The notes under the pieces are model-generated. The model was not told the DNA's origin and made no database searches. It saw only the letters and a list, made by a program, of their open reading frames with translations. A DNA stretch of 64,000 bases from Liquidambar formosana (lineage: Eukaryota; Streptophyta; Magnoliopsida; Saxifragales; Altingiaceae). Positions within the stretch are counted from its first letter, which is position 1. Each line of letters starts with the position of its first letter. Positions 62,802-64,000 of the stretch are shown here, piece after piece. A program made the translations under genes and the position numbers. The stretch lies in contig CM077828.1 of the NCBI GenBank assembly GCA_039720395.1, forward strand, positions 24,284,717-24,348,716, in the 5' to 3' direction.

Positions 62802-63369
62802 TAAAATGAGGACTTCAAGTTCCAAACATCTTGAAGCCATAGCTCTTAAAATACTTGCTCTTCCATCAGTTAAATTGGTTGAATGGGAAGGGGATCTACA
62901 ATTATGGGCATCCTATCATTCTCTCAAGTTGTCAAATATGGGAAAAATTCAATCAAGTCAACAAAATTACGTAAGGTTACCCATTACTGGTTTTCAATCT
63001 CTTTCCATGTTTGAAATTTCAACGGAATACTAGCTGCAATCTCTTTCGATGTTGGGTGGTCACCAAAAGCACGACTGCGATTAGTGTTTGTGCAACCTTT
63101 GGTCTAGAAGGAGACACAGCCAATAGTATAGGGCCGGATCTAGGGGGCACCCAACCCTCCTCACCCATTAAATTCTTTTTTAAATCGATATATATTATGA
63201 TATTCTAAATTTGACCCTGCTTAGTTTTTCTTGGGCACTCATTTTTTTAATTGCACTCTCTTTCTTTTCTTTTTCTCTTCATATAGATAACTGTTACCCT
63301 TTTATTTCATAAAAGTTTGATTTTTCTAAATGTATCCCTTTAATTATTAATGAGAATTTAAGTTTTTCT

Positions 63370-63480
63370 CGCATGGATAACTCAGTTGGTAAGCTTTAAA
63401 GTGTAAATATCTCAAGATCTTGGTTTCAATGCCTAGTCTTAAATTGAAAACCCAGATAAGGAGGAGGGAGGCCCCTTGTT
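63370..63480 (+). repeat. Possible tRNA-derived SINE fragment
   Basis: Box A-like ATAACTCAGTTGGTAAG near 63377 and box B-like TTGGTTTCAATGCC near 63420. No complete tRNA fold. Tentative. Confidence 0.45.
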
Positions 63481-64000
63481 CCATGTATTTGGCAATGGAA
63501 ATGTTGTTACTTGTTAGGACAAATCCAGCCATGCAAGATTAGATCAACTGTCACTAGTAAAGGGAACGGAATCCAAGATTTCATTTTAAGGAGGCCCAAA
63601 GATGAACCAAAATTTTGAACTATTCGAAAATGAGAAATATACTAAAATTCAGGACTAAATTAATACATGTAAAATAAAACTAGATAGAATTATCTTTTAA
63701 CTTTGTGAAGTTATTTATTTATAAATTTTATATATATTTATAAACCAAAGATTTCTTTCATTCAAAACCAAGTTATAAAAACAAGTTGCTTAATAAACCT
63801 GAAAAAGAACTGCCCATCTGCTTACAAAAGTTCTCAAAGTTTTCCAAAGTTGCAAAATAAGTCATAATTTCCTCAAAATTATTTAGACTAACAATAAAGT
63901 AAATGAAATTTGAAGGTACAAGACTAGAAACCTGATAGAGAGGGTAGCACAAACGGGTAGAAATGATATATACTCACCCTACTATGGCACTATCTCTCCA

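Larger units (their letters stand above)
61823..64000. other. Intergenic region right of unit C
   Basis: No gene of a known family. A GA microsatellite lies at 62762-62798. Just after it a 75-aa plus-strand frame (62806-63033) begins with an ATG; it is not low-complexity but matches nothing I know. A SINE-like tract lies near 63370-63480. Confidence 0.45.

Noticed and set aside
62806..63033. 75-aa plus-strand frame after a GA microsatellite
   Set aside because: Plausible composition but no recognised family, no splice or promoter evidence.

Overview
This is plant nuclear DNA, most likely from a woody eudicot. It is AT-rich, with intron-containing genes of plant-only families, abundant miniature transposons, Ty1/copia sequence, tRNA-derived SINE-like repeats and long homopolymer and TA/GA microsatellites. 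No operons, ribosome binding sites, CRISPR arrays or bacterial features are present. Species cannot be named from the sequence alone. I recognise five protein-coding genes, all on the minus strand. Three of them are copies of one gene.

Layout. 0.75-2.04 kb: a four-exon GASA/Snakin cysteine-rich secreted peptide gene. 3.20-4.37 kb: a Mutator-type element with about 240-bp terminal inverted repeats (TIRs) and a GC-rich interior. 9.60-9.88 kb: a MINI ZINC FINGER (MIF) gene. 10.1-18.4 kb: gene-poor. 18.4-19.3 kb: two foldback MITEs. 20.18-22.71 kb: R2R3-MYB copy A, diverged and C-terminally truncated, with a Stowaway MITE in intron 2. 22.9-26.78 kb: gene-poor, with short repeats and a relic of an older duplication. 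26.784-39.786 kb: duplicated unit B, carrying intact MYB copy B (35.79-37.84 kb). 39.835-46.33 kb: a 5'-truncated, inactivated copia retrotransposon on the minus strand. Its 3' LTR is split by a 1.4-kb gypsy-like solo LTR flanked by ATAAA. 46.335-61.822 kb: unit C, a direct repeat of unit B, with intact MYB copy C (57.87-59.88 kb). 61.8-64.0 kb: intergenic.

Main result. A subgroup-1 R2R3-MYB gene (MYB60/30/94/96 clade; the C-terminus looks most like MYB60) has been triplicated in tandem. Copies B and C (320 and 319 aa) are near-identical and sit in a 13-15.5 kb segmental duplication. Copy A (270 aa) is older, keeps the exon structure, but has lost the conserved acidic C-terminal tail and carries unusual DNA-binding-domain substitutions. 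Insertions found in only one unit give a relative chronology. Unit C alone has a 1.8-kb Mutator-type element with a perfect 9-bp target-site duplication (TSD), a 659-bp hAT-like MITE and a TA-inserted MITE. Unit B alone has a 172-bp MITE. The left edge of unit C lies inside the copia gag gene, so the duplication breakpoint coincides with a retrotransposon.

Functionally, MYB60-clade factors control guard-cell and cuticle/wax programmes, MIF proteins modulate ZF-HD homeodomain factors, and GASA peptides are gibberellin-responsive. There is no sign that they form one pathway. They are simply neighbours.
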